Assembly: GCF_943193215.1 (NCBI RefSeq)
Contig: NZ_CALPDH010000019.1
Span: forward strand, 65,131-129,130
Source: Acetatifactor aquisgranensis
Lineage (GTDB): Bacteria; Bacillota; Clostridia; Lachnospirales; Lachnospiraceae
Reading direction: 5' to 3'
Length of the DNA stretch: 64,000 nt
Both the position numbers and the translations under genes were made by a program. The notes under the pieces are model-generated. The model ran no database searches and had not been told where the DNA came from. It saw nothing but the letters and a program-made list of their open reading frames with translations. How positions within the stretch are numbered: the stretch's first letter is position 1; each line of letters opens with the position of its first letter. Of this stretch, positions 43,501 through 51,411 are shown piece after piece.

Positions 43501-46013
43501 CAGATATCGGCCATTTGATATACTGTGGAGACCCGGATATCACGATTAATCAGTTCACTGTACCAACATATGTGTCGGATGGCGTGATTACCCTGGAAGT
43601 GACTGATTCGCATATAAAGCAAATCTCCGAGGGGAAATATGAAATTAATTTATATGCGATATGGGCGGCACCGAGTAATGTCAGGGGTTCTGGCAGTGTC
43701 GTATATTATGGTACTAATTATAAAGAATTGAATGGGCCAGAGGATAATGAGTACAATGATCAGGCGCGGACAGGAAGAGGGGTAATGTTCTTCGTGAGGC
43801 TGGACGGACAAATTCCCAATGAGCCTGGAAACGTTGGCGACACTAGCGCAGGTGGGATACTGAATAGAGCCAATTATACGGAATATGTATTTGCGAAAGA
43901 TGACGCAGGCAATAAAGTGAGAAATCCCCTCAAATACTGGATGCACATATATGGTGTCCAAAATGGTGATGCGGTTGAAGCCAATTTGGAATACTTTCCC
44001 AAAGACGAGGATTTGCTGGCAAGAATAAAGGAAAAGAACGGCTCCATAAAGGTAGCGGGACAAATCGTTGATTTTAGCGATATATCAGTGGAGGATTTTA
44101 AGAAGGACTATTATGTCGCCTGGTATGTGTGCAAAGACGGACGGGAGGACGACTGCTGGCATATTGACGGCGTACTGTTGAAGAGAACCGAACAATGGAA
44201 TTTGGTCTATGCTGATAATGGCGTAACAGGAGGTACAGTCATCCCGGGCGCACAGTATGCATATCGCGGTAATGAAGGTGATTCAGCGATGGTGCACAAT
44301 AGCCTGATTGCTAGTGGAGGTGAGCTTCTGCAAAGCGATATTCCTCTGGAAAAAACCGGATATAAGTTTGTTGGATGGAATACTAGTCCGAACGGCGGAG
44401 GAATCAGTTTTACGGCAGGGACATACAACGAGCCAGGAAATGGTACTGGGGATGCGGATTTCGGCGATAACGATACCATTACTGTAGAGATAATCAATCC
44501 GGGAACAGACGAGGAAAAAGGTCAGGTTTATAAAAATGGTGAACCGGTAGAAGGCCTGTATGCTACAAAAAATTCCAATGGTGTATATGAAGTAATTCTA
44601 TACCCGCAATGGGCAAAGGGCACGAACCTCTTAAAAGTAACAAAGACAGACGAAGCAGGAAATGTATTAAAAGGTACTAAGTTCAAGCTATACGAATGTA
44701 CTTTGAATGAGGCGGATAAAACGCTGTATGAAGGCAGGGAATTGACAGCGTCAGGTGGCAGTGCCGTCAATGAAAAAGGCATACTGACAATCTACGATTT
44801 GGAGAACGATACCATTTACTGCCTGGAAGAGAGTTATGCAACTAACGGATATGAACAGAGAGAAAAGATATATTTCAAAGTTCAAGTTTCGGAAGACAAG
44901 AGTAAGGTCATGGACATCAGTATCAAGGATGTACATGGCGAGGCGCTTGCTACGACACCTGAGTGGCTGAGTACAGAATATAAGGCCGCAGGGACATCCG
45001 GAAACGGAGGGCTTGCCAGCATTGAATTTAAGATTCAGGATGAGACAAAGTTCCAGAATGTTATCTTTATGAAAACAGATGAGAACGGAGACGCGATGTC
45101 TGGTGCAAAATTCAGCCTGACAAAGAAGAATGCGGAGAGCGGTGCGTATGAAGCTGTCAAAGTAAAGGATGGAAGCACTATTAAAGATGTAGCCGAAGCA
45201 GAATCTAAGGATTCAGGTGTAATCGAATTTGCAGGAGCATCAACGCTGCCCTACGGCGAGTACAGGCTGGAAGAAACAGAAGCTCCAGAGGGCTATAAGA
45301 AAGTCTGTGTATACTTTGAAATCAATGACCCCGTTGAAGCAGATAGCGGACATGAAACGGGAATGGTGGTCACGAAAGTGGAAGTGGAAGGTGAGGAAGT
45401 AGAAAACTTTGATTCCAAAGACTATGTGGTTACAGAAAGAAGTATCGGAGATGGGTATCAATATACACTGACAATCAAGAATAAGCCCGAGGCATATAGT
45501 GTAGCTTTGAGAAAGCTTGATGTTGACGGTGCAAAACAGTTAGGCGGAGCGGAATTTAGCCTTTATCGTGAAACGGATAGGGTTCTTGAGGCGATAAATA
45601 ATGGAAGTAATCTTCCAAGTGAAGATAAAGTCAATGTAATCCAGTCTTCTTTGGATGAAGATAGTATAATCGGGGAATTGAATCCTGGAAATTATTATCT
45701 GTTCGAAGACAAAGTGCCTGAGGGGGGTTATATCCAACCGACAAAGCCTGTAAAAATTACGGTCACACCTGCCGAGGTCAAAGCCTGGCGATTAGACAAT
45801 GGTACAACTATTGAGCAAGACAAGACAACAGATGAGTCTACAGGGAAAGTAATCTGTGTCCTAAAAATTTATAACTCAAAGGGAATCACACTTCCCGAAA
45901 CCGGCGGCCCCGGTACTGTAATGTATACATTGGGCGGGCTTGCGGTAATCGCAACCAGTCTTATGTACGGTCTGAGCATGAGGCGTAAAAAAGAGAAAGG
46001 AGGTCAGCACTGA
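40581..46013 (+). CDS. Giant LPXTG adhesin: Cys/His repeats, InlB-like and SpaA domains
   Basis: An 1810-residue surface protein, predicted pilus tip or large adhesin. Order: basic N-terminus and signal anchor (~18-40); ten units of C-x(4-9)-H-x-H-x3-C (~56-276); three related modules (~290-710) with EIPEEAELKV and ARMDMLLSIGFYDADG; a long middle with InlB-like FYGWSLN (~958) and FVGWNTSPNGGG (~1259); three SpaA/Cna-B modules (KVTKTDEAGNVLKGTKFKLYE ~1349, FMKTDENGDAMSGAKFSL ~1492, LRKLDVDGAKQLGGAEFSLY ~1638), which usually form isopeptide bonds; LPETG (~1770), a membrane helix and RRKKEK. AAGGAG precedes the ATG. Coding bias changes to AT-rich from ~42.9 kb. Expression probably depends on the upstream switch. 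Confidence 0.9.
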   Translation: MEALRKQAARILREKKKHKLWLTAFLCMAVVVTAGTVTALKMSGQALSHKEKVLICGIEVHQHTEQCRDSEGELVCGQADYVVHVHNDDCKGQDGQLVCRLDEIEPHVHEDSCFAEEKRLICTREESAGHQHDEDCYTKVRGGLTCGTEGAGHQHSAECRTLVQGELTCTDTEEGHEHTDGCYAWSEELTCGQTEEVHEHTDECYAWTEELICEIEEGYDAHEHTDECYVTETVNVCGELELHTHEDSCCDKDGNLICGQTELLEHVHADGCFEIIEAEAADEESGEAQLFQKTYEDAEIRVVAEYDESANIPEEARLVAERIEAEAEGGTQDGSETTEPEADEADGVQETRESITEEVSYRLRFLVNEEEVQPGGTVTFTVQGLDENGSDAGEPAVLVYNAGDGLDAMVATLVRETAAEAAHEFRKEARDGNVSVAVEYDALANIPGEAELRVRQITAESDSEQYAQLEAEFIGQTTENAMMDMLFEIGFYVEETRIEPEAPVTITVQIPDGLAEEGEGIQAIRFGEAQTEELDADVLADEAGNQSVRFQENSLSTYAVGRTEVRTFSVRKECRNDALNIIVIAEYNLDAEIPEEAELKVEAITPESNPEYYARREAEYLEQVGESARMDMLLSIGFYDADGAEIEPETPVSITVQLLDDQYEDGEQIKVVHFGNEATEELNASEIRTDEEGNKATSFETDSFSDFGVGPRNGENQLVYCSEDRGDDPGMDGITTFALGRSSGDSRLEDGSSYQIYCQSGGKTYALYHDESHALQAVEVTVDAQGAIVAGSEYTEDGFIWICESNRYGNALKSEDGYYLSDVGPGWTMTNQYAFTSLDFLGNGVDEIGIYSTVASSYLNYENGQIAAGYKAQYTKWKFAAPSTESGQYRINYYKNELSVSKFQDEVSEVERGTLLGRRYLDAEETADGKTVIRIPIMGTAGKNEIGKLDDYTEDGKTYKFYGWSLNSNSNYQPDIGHLIYCGDPDITINQFTVPTYVSDGVITLEVTDSHIKQISEGKYEINLYAIWAAPSNVRGSGSVVYYGTNYKELNGPEDNEYNDQARTGRGVMFFVRLDGQIPNEPGNVGDTSAGGILNRANYTEYVFAKDDAGNKVRNPLKYWMHIYGVQNGDAVEANLEYFPKDEDLLARIKEKNGSIKVAGQIVDFSDISVEDFKKDYYVAWYVCKDGREDDCWHIDGVLLKRTEQWNLVYADNGVTGGTVIPGAQYAYRGNEGDSAMVHNSLIASGGELLQSDIPLEKTGYKFVGWNTSPNGGGISFTAGTYNEPGNGTGDADFGDNDTITVEIINPGTDEEKGQVYKNGEPVEGLYATKNSNGVYEVILYPQWAKGTNLLKVTKTDEAGNVLKGTKFKLYECTLNEADKTLYEGRELTASGGSAVNEKGILTIYDLENDTIYCLEESYATNGYEQREKIYFKVQVSEDKSKVMDISIKDVHGEALATTPEWLSTEYKAAGTSGNGGLASIEFKIQDETKFQNVIFMKTDENGDAMSGAKFSLTKKNAESGAYEAVKVKDGSTIKDVAEAESKDSGVIEFAGASTLPYGEYRLEETEAPEGYKKVCVYFEINDPVEADSGHETGMVVTKVEVEGEEVENFDSKDYVVTERSIGDGYQYTLTIKNKPEAYSVALRKLDVDGAKQLGGAEFSLYRETDRVLEAINNGSNLPSEDKVNVIQSSLDEDSIIGELNPGNYYLFEDKVPEGGYIQPTKPVKITVTPAEVKAWRLDNGTTIEQDKTTDESTGKVICVLKIYNSKGITLPETGGPGTVMYTLGGLAVIATSLMYGLSMRRKKEKGGQH

Positions 46014-46117
46014 TTCTGAGAAGAAGCCTCCATTCGACGCTTATGTGCGCCGACTGCAAGACCAGATAAATAAAAGAAACCAAAAACATTTTTTAGGAAA
46101 GAAAGGAAGGTTTTACT

Positions 46118-47719
46118 ATGAAAGGTAAGATGAGAAAGCTATTTGCTTTTGCCTTGGCAGCTATCATGGTTCTGGCTATGGGCATCACGGCATCGGCACA
46201 GACTGTACCTGCGGGAGCAGAGAAACGCCCTGATACGGCAACTATCACGATTAAAAATACTGCCAAAGGCGAAACATACGAAATCTACAAAATTTTTGAT
46301 GCAACAAGGAGTGAGAATGGTTCCATCGCATTTAAATTGATGGATGGAAAAACGGCAGAGGGCCTTCCTGCTGGATTCACGGTAAATGCAACTAGTAAAT
46401 ATGTCACAGCAGCTCCAGAATCATTGTCACCGGCTGATATTGTGGCATTAGAGGAGTATGTAGGAAAAGGAACGGTTACTCCTGTTGCCAGTGCTACATC
46501 GTCAGATGGCTCCACACTGGAATTCATCAATTTGGAATATGGCTATTACCTGGTTGCTTCTAGCACAGGGGCGGTAGTTAGTATTGACGATACTAACCCA
46601 GATGCAATGATAGTTGACAAGAATCCTACTGGACCGGAAGTGCCTGAGGATGCTAAGAAAGTTAAAGATGATGATGTTTATATTGGACAGCAAGTAGAAT
46701 ATACCTTGAAGTTCAACACGACAAACTATGTAGTGCCGGAGAACGCTACACAGGAGACAGAGCCAAAGCAGATTGTCAGCTATATTATAACAGATACTTT
46801 GCCTGATTTTCTTTCTGATGTGAATGTTACCGCAATTAATGTCATTGTAGGAAGCGGGGACAGCGCTACAACGACACCCTTGGATGTACAGCAGTTTGCT
46901 AGAACTGATGGGGCTGGCCCTGGTACTATAACGATTCCCTGGCGTAATGAGGAAACAAAAGCAAGCTTATATGATAATGGCGCTGTATTAGAGATTACTT
47001 ATACAGCTACTGTGAATGGGAATATTTCACTGACATCTACAGAAAACGCAAATACTGTAACCTTATCATGGAAATATGATGACGATTCTGAGGGAGGCGG
47101 AAGCGATAAATATACTAATACAGAAACAATTTCCACATATGCAATGATTATTCAGAAAGTTGACGGAAATGGATTGAATCTGGCAGGTGCGACATTTGTC
47201 ATTAATGGTTATGAAGTAACTCCGGTTAAGGAGGGAGAGAATGAGGTTGTTGGTCAGTACAAGATTACAGGTACGAAGGAGGGAGAATCCAGTGTAATGT
47301 CATGTGATGAAGATGGAAAGCTTGTCATCATCGGTTTGGCTCAGAATGGTGATGGCACTGATGTTCCTCAGAAGTACTCCATTACTGAAAAAAGCGCTCC
47401 CGATGGATATAACTTGCTTGTTGGTGAAACAGAGGTAACTGCTCAGAAGACATCAACTGTGACGACTACAACGGAAACAACAATTTGGTTTGATGCGAAT
47501 GGTAATAAAGTAGATACAGAGGAAAATAGCGTTACCTCTGTGACGGGGAATACGGTTCCGGATGACAGTGTAAGTATAAAGATTGAAAATGTGGCGGGTA
47601 CCCTTCTTCCCTCCACCGGCGGCATCGGCACCACAATCTTCTACGTGGTAGGCGGCGTGCTTGTAGCAGCTGCAGGCGTTCTCCTCATCACCAAGAAGCG
47701 CATGAGCGGGCGTGACTAA
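46118..47719 (+). CDS. Major pilin, SpaA/fimbrial isopeptide type (LPXTG)
   Basis: A 533-residue pilus backbone. Signal peptide ~1-28; N-domain with TITIKNTAKGETYEIYKIFDA; a pilin-motif-like MIVDKNP with candidate linking Lys at ~168; central Cna-B-type domains; the E-box SITEKSAPDGYNLL with Glu needed for an internal isopeptide bond; LPSTGG (~497), membrane helix and basic tail. The class C sortase downstream would join the LPSTG threonine of one subunit to the pilin Lys of the next. Most of the gene is AT-rich, but the last ~130 bases (from ~47590) return to the GC-rich style of the chromosome. Confidence 0.9.
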   Translation: MKGKMRKLFAFALAAIMVLAMGITASAQTVPAGAEKRPDTATITIKNTAKGETYEIYKIFDATRSENGSIAFKLMDGKTAEGLPAGFTVNATSKYVTAAPESLSPADIVALEEYVGKGTVTPVASATSSDGSTLEFINLEYGYYLVASSTGAVVSIDDTNPDAMIVDKNPTGPEVPEDAKKVKDDDVYIGQQVEYTLKFNTTNYVVPENATQETEPKQIVSYIITDTLPDFLSDVNVTAINVIVGSGDSATTTPLDVQQFARTDGAGPGTITIPWRNEETKASLYDNGAVLEITYTATVNGNISLTSTENANTVTLSWKYDDDSEGGGSDKYTNTETISTYAMIIQKVDGNGLNLAGATFVINGYEVTPVKEGENEVVGQYKITGTKEGESSVMSCDEDGKLVIIGLAQNGDGTDVPQKYSITEKSAPDGYNLLVGETEVTAQKTSTVTTTTETTIWFDANGNKVDTEENSVTSVTGNTVPDDSVSIKIENVAGTLLPSTGGIGTTIFYVVGGVLVAAAGVLLITKKRMSGRD

Positions 47720-47804
47720 TCAGGTTACAGAAGCGCAAGCGATAAGCTGCGAAAGATAAAAGCTAATGAAGCAGAACCAGACGAGTACCAAATAAGAACC
47801 AAAA

Positions 47805-47882
47805 CCTCCGGGGCGGGAAGAAGTCCGGCCTCCCCGCCCCGGAGGATGCCGCACACAGCTGACACCTTCCCGTGGTGTGCGG
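47805..47882 (+). promoter_or_regulatory. Two hairpins between pilin and sortase genes
   Basis: CCTCCGGGGCGGG (47805-47817) pairs perfectly with CCCGCCCCGGAGG (47833-47845). CCGCACAC (47849-47856) pairs with GTGTGCGG (47875-47882). There is no U-run. They probably lower sortase expression relative to pilin or protect the 3' end of the pilin mRNA. The 47720-47991 spacer has no gene. Confidence 0.65.
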
Positions 47883-47991
47883 CGAGCAACGGAGCAGATG
47901 CGCTTGCGCATGGTCTCCGGCCAAGTTCAGCAGAGCCCATGGAAGATTCCCTTCCGGGGCAGAGATTCAAATGCAACTGACGGGGAAACCG

Positions 47992-48900
47992 ATGAAGAAG
48001 AAAGAAAAGATTCGGAAGGCGAAGAGGAAAGGCACCCTCTCCACCATCCTGCTGATGGTGATTCTGCTGGTGGGGCTGAGCGTGATGCTCTATCCCACGG
48101 TCAGCGACTACTGGAATTCTTTCCACCAGACCCGGGCCATTGCCAATTATGACGCGGTGGTGGCGGAACTGGACGAGACTGACTACGAGTCCCTCTTTGC
48201 TGCGGCAGAGGAGTACAACGAGCAGCTGCGGGCTCTGGGCGCACCGTTCTCGGAACACGGGCAGCTTGAGGGTTTATACTACAGCGTCCTGGATGTAGCC
48301 GGAAATGGCATCATAGGGTATGTTTCCATTGAAAAGATAGGAGTGAATCTGCCCATCTACCACGGAACCAGCGATTCTGTCCTGAACGTGGCTGTAGGGC
48401 ACCTGGAAGGCTCCAGCCTCCCCATAGGCGGAGAAGGCAGGCACAGTGTATTGTCGGCCCACAGGGGACTGCCGTCTGCGAAGCTGTTCACGGATTTAGA
48501 CCGGATGGAGAAAGGGGATATCTTTACCATTACCGTGCTGAACCGGACATTCACCTATGAGGTAGACCAGATATTGATTGTGGAGCCTGCCCAGATGGAA
48601 GCGCTGAATGTGACCGGCGGAGAGGATTACTGTACCCTCCTCACCTGTACGCCCTATGGAATCAATTCCCACCGGATGCTGGTGCGGGGATTCCGGATCG
48701 ACAATATCGAAGGGGAGGAGGCCCTGGCAGTGGCCGCGGAGGCCCGGAAGATTCCTGCCTACTATGTCATACCTGCCGTGGGGATACCGCTCCTGTTCGT
48801 GTCGCTGATAATCATGCTGACAGTCTCCGGCAGGAGGCGGTCAAAGAAGACAGGCGAGGAGCTGCTGAAGGAATTCAAGAAGAACAATGGAGATAGATAA
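47992..48900 (+). CDS. Class C (pilin-polymerising) sortase
   Basis: A 302-residue membrane enzyme. N-terminal helix (~15-38), sortase fold with catalytic His in VLSAHRGLPSAKLF (~156), Cys in YCTLLTCTPYGINSHR (~218) and Arg in RMLVRGF (~232), then a C-terminal membrane helix (~258-282) and a basic tail, the two-helix layout of class C. It should cross-link the pilins of this locus. The ATG at 47992 has GGGGA 6 bases upstream; in-frame upstream ATGs lie in the hairpin region and are less likely. The minor pilin gene follows 27 bases later. Confidence 0.92.
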   Translation: MKKKEKIRKAKRKGTLSTILLMVILLVGLSVMLYPTVSDYWNSFHQTRAIANYDAVVAELDETDYESLFAAAEEYNEQLRALGAPFSEHGQLEGLYYSVLDVAGNGIIGYVSIEKIGVNLPIYHGTSDSVLNVAVGHLEGSSLPIGGEGRHSVLSAHRGLPSAKLFTDLDRMEKGDIFTITVLNRTFTYEVDQILIVEPAQMEALNVTGGEDYCTLLTCTPYGINSHRMLVRGFRIDNIEGEEALAVAAEARKIPAYYVIPAVGIPLLFVSLIIMLTVSGRRRSKKTGEELLKEFKKNNGDR

Positions 48901-48927
48901 GAGTCGATATTAAAGGAGGAAACGCCC

Positions 48928-50103
48928 ATGAAAACGAAATGGAAGAGCCGCGAGCGGTTCAGGGGCCGTCTGATGGGTCTTGCGCTGGCATCGATAATGG
49001 CGGCCGGATGCATCATCGCGGCGCCTGGCGGGACAGCCCGCGCGGCTGAAGCCTTGGATCTGGACAGAAAATGCGCCCTGCAGGTGAAAGTGGAGCCAAA
49101 GGCGATGGAGGAAGGCGGGGCGGAAGAATCCCCGGATGTGGCCATTGACTTGTATAAGGTGGCAGGCGCTGTGAAGCAGGATGGCTATGACGCATACCGT
49201 TTTGAGACAATAGATATCTTTGCCGGTCTGGATGTGGACATTGTCGTCGGTGAGACAGACGGCGCGCAGGCATGGATAGACCAGGCGAGACAGGCTGCGG
49301 ACATCACCTTTGCAGAGGGAAATGATGTGGAGCCGACAGCCACTGCTGTGAAAGCGCCGACAGCCGGCCTGGTGGAGTTCACCGGTCTGGAGCCGGGCCT
49401 CTACCTGATGGTTCCCAGAGGGGCGGATCTGGAAGCGGAGGATTATCTCGTCCGTGAGACGGATGAGGGAGACAGTACCGGGACAATCCGGACGATCGCC
49501 TATTCAGATTCCTATACCTTTACTTACAGTCCCCAGCTGATGGCGCTGCCCGCCAAGGAGAGCGTGGACGGCACAGTCGCCACCTCTAATCCGGGGGAAT
49601 GGATTTACGAACTTACAGGAACGAATGCCGTTGAATCCAAGCCGGCGCTCAGCGAGCGGTTCGCGGATCTGCGGATTGACAAAGAGCTGACAGAGTACCT
49701 GGCAGGCAGTCCGGCCACTTTCGTCTTCACCGTGGAAGCCATGCTCCGCGACAAGGTGGTGTACAGCAACGCGGTGTCCCTGACATTTGACGGCCCGGGA
49801 ATCCAGAGTGAGCTGATAGCGGATAAGATTCCGGCAGGGTCTGTGGTGACTGTCACGGAGGTCTATTCCGGGGCCACTTACCAGGTGGCGGCGGGAAGCG
49901 CTCGGGTACAGACCGTGAACATGACAAACGCGGATTCGGAGAGCGCGGACTTTGCCAACATCGCTTCTTTCCGGAACACCTACGACGGCTCAGGCAGAAA
50001 GGGCGCGGCGATCACGAACCATTTTGAATACATGGACGACGGTGCAGGTCTGATTTGGAACTGGACGCAGAATCCCGGCAGGACGCCGGACGAAGCTAAC
50101 TGA
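48928..50103 (+). CDS. Secreted minor pilin-like protein without sorting signal
   Basis: A 391-residue exported protein. Basic N-terminus and signal peptide (~1-39, ending near GGTARAAE); N-terminal part like pilin N-domains (DVAIDLYKVAGAV ... LVEFTGLEPGLYLMVPRG); C-terminal Ig/Cna-like part (RIDKELTEYLAGSPATFVFTVEA, SVVTVTEVYSGATYQV). The end (WNWTQNPGRTPDEAN) has no LPXTG or membrane helix, so it is not wall-anchored itself. AAAGGAGG precedes the ATG. In position it matches a pilus-associated subunit; the partner is unknown. Confidence 0.7.
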   Translation: MKTKWKSRERFRGRLMGLALASIMAAGCIIAAPGGTARAAEALDLDRKCALQVKVEPKAMEEGGAEESPDVAIDLYKVAGAVKQDGYDAYRFETIDIFAGLDVDIVVGETDGAQAWIDQARQAADITFAEGNDVEPTATAVKAPTAGLVEFTGLEPGLYLMVPRGADLEAEDYLVRETDEGDSTGTIRTIAYSDSYTFTYSPQLMALPAKESVDGTVATSNPGEWIYELTGTNAVESKPALSERFADLRIDKELTEYLAGSPATFVFTVEAMLRDKVVYSNAVSLTFDGPGIQSELIADKIPAGSVVTVTEVYSGATYQVAAGSARVQTVNMTNADSESADFANIASFRNTYDGSGRKGAAITNHFEYMDDGAGLIWNWTQNPGRTPDEAN

Positions 50104-50117
50104 GGGGGTGGGACGAG

Positions 50118-50684
50118 ATGAAAAGAAAGAACATTCTTCCGGCTGCAGGTTTTGCCGTTGCCGCCCTTGCGGCAGGCCTTGTCCTGACTGCCGGAACAGG
50201 GCAGGCCTGGGCGTACTTCACCACCTACACCAGCGCTTCGGGAGGCTATGCCATCGATTTGGGCCATGAGACACAGATTGTGGAGGAGTATTCCAACCAT
50301 ACCAAGCGCCTGGCAGTGTCCAATGACAGCACCCAGCCGGTGTATGTGCGGGCCAGGGCTTTCAGCGGCAGCCAGTGCGTCCTCACCTACAGCAGCGAGG
50401 ACGGCGGATGGCAGGCGGGAAATGACGGATATTATTATTTCAGCCAGCCTTTGGCCGGAGCGGTGACGACGGAGGACGGCGCGGTGAGCACGGCGAAGAC
50501 CAGCGAGCTGCTGGTGCAGATAGAGTTTCCGGCGGATGCGCAGGCAGGGGATGAATGCAATGTTGTAGTCGTCTGCGAGTCCCTTCCGGTGCAGTACGAC
50601 GCGGACGGGAACACGCTGGCCCCTCAGGCTGCTGACTGGTCGGCGCCGTTAGTTGCCGGCAGTGTGGAAGGAGGGACGGAATGA
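50118..50684 (+). CDS. SipW-dependent secreted protein (TasA/CalY-like class), first copy
   Basis: A 188-residue exported protein. The signal peptide is long and ends in GQAWAYFTTY, the aromatic pattern after the cleavage site typical of SipW-processed matrix proteins such as TasA. The mature part is a beta-rich domain (LAVSNDSTQPVYVRARAFSG, LLVQIEFPADAQAGDECNVVVVCESLPVQYD) as in TasA/CalY relatives. GGGGTGGGACGAG precedes the ATG. It overlaps the next gene by 4 bases. A SipW-like peptidase is encoded further down. Fibre formation is possible but unproven. Confidence 0.72.
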   Translation: MKRKNILPAAGFAVAALAAGLVLTAGTGQAWAYFTTYTSASGGYAIDLGHETQIVEEYSNHTKRLAVSNDSTQPVYVRARAFSGSQCVLTYSSEDGGWQAGNDGYYYFSQPLAGAVTTEDGAVSTAKTSELLVQIEFPADAQAGDECNVVVVCESLPVQYDADGNTLAPQAADWSAPLVAGSVEGGTE

Positions 50685-51403
50685 TGAAAAAGATAAGGAA
50701 GATAATCGCTTCCCCCATCACCACCATAGCCGCCTTTGCCCTCGCGGCGGGGCTTTTGCTGTTCAGTTCCGTGGGCGGCGCCAGGGCCGCGCTGACTTAT
50801 TTTTCCGAGGACTATGTATCCAATATCCAGCTCCATGAAATCGATGTGATGCTGGTGGAGAATGAGAGGCAGGTAGAGGGGGAGCTCCTGTCGGGTCTGC
50901 TGCAGGAGGGCGAGAGCCTGAAGCTGGGGACGGCATACAGGGAGAACCTGAGCGTATATAACAGCGGCGTGATCAATGAATATGTCCGCGTGAACATCCA
51001 CAAATACTGGATAGACCAGGATGGGGAGAAAATCTGCAATCTGTCCCCGGAACTGATAGAACTGAACCTGGTGAACCTGGGAACGGACTGGCTTGTGGAC
51101 GAGGAGGCATCTACCAATGAGCGTACGGTTCTGTACTACAATAAGCTGCTGGCTTCCCAGAGCGAGACGCCGCTTTTTGCGGATAAGCTCACCATCAGCG
51201 GCGATGTGGCCTCCAGGGTAAAGGAGACCAGGGAGACATCCGGAAAGTATACGACGATTACCACAGTCTATGAGTACGACGGGGCTCAGTTCTGCATTGA
51301 GGCCAAGGTGGACGCAGTCCAGGAGCACAATGCCCAGGATGCCATCTGGAGCTCATGGGGACGCAGGGTGACCATTGACAACGGCGTACTTGGCCTGAAG
51401 TAG
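50681..51403 (+). CDS. SipW-dependent secreted protein (TasA/CalY-like class), second copy
   Basis: A 240-residue exported protein. The signal peptide ends GGARAALTYFSEDY, again with aromatic residues right after the cleavage region. The mature part has NLSVYNSGVINEYVRVNIHKYW, a beta pattern shared with TasA-like proteins that carry 'vocal' non-contracting strands between subunits. It is translationally coupled (ATGA overlap) to the preceding gene, so the two are likely made in similar amounts. Similar in logic but not in sequence detail to the first copy. No sorting signal. Confidence 0.68.
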   Translation: MMKKIRKIIASPITTIAAFALAAGLLLFSSVGGARAALTYFSEDYVSNIQLHEIDVMLVENERQVEGELLSGLLQEGESLKLGTAYRENLSVYNSGVINEYVRVNIHKYWIDQDGEKICNLSPELIELNLVNLGTDWLVDEEASTNERTVLYYNKLLASQSETPLFADKLTISGDVASRVKETRETSGKYTTITTVYEYDGAQFCIEAKVDAVQEHNAQDAIWSSWGRRVTIDNGVLGLK

Positions 51404-51411
51404 GAGGGGTT

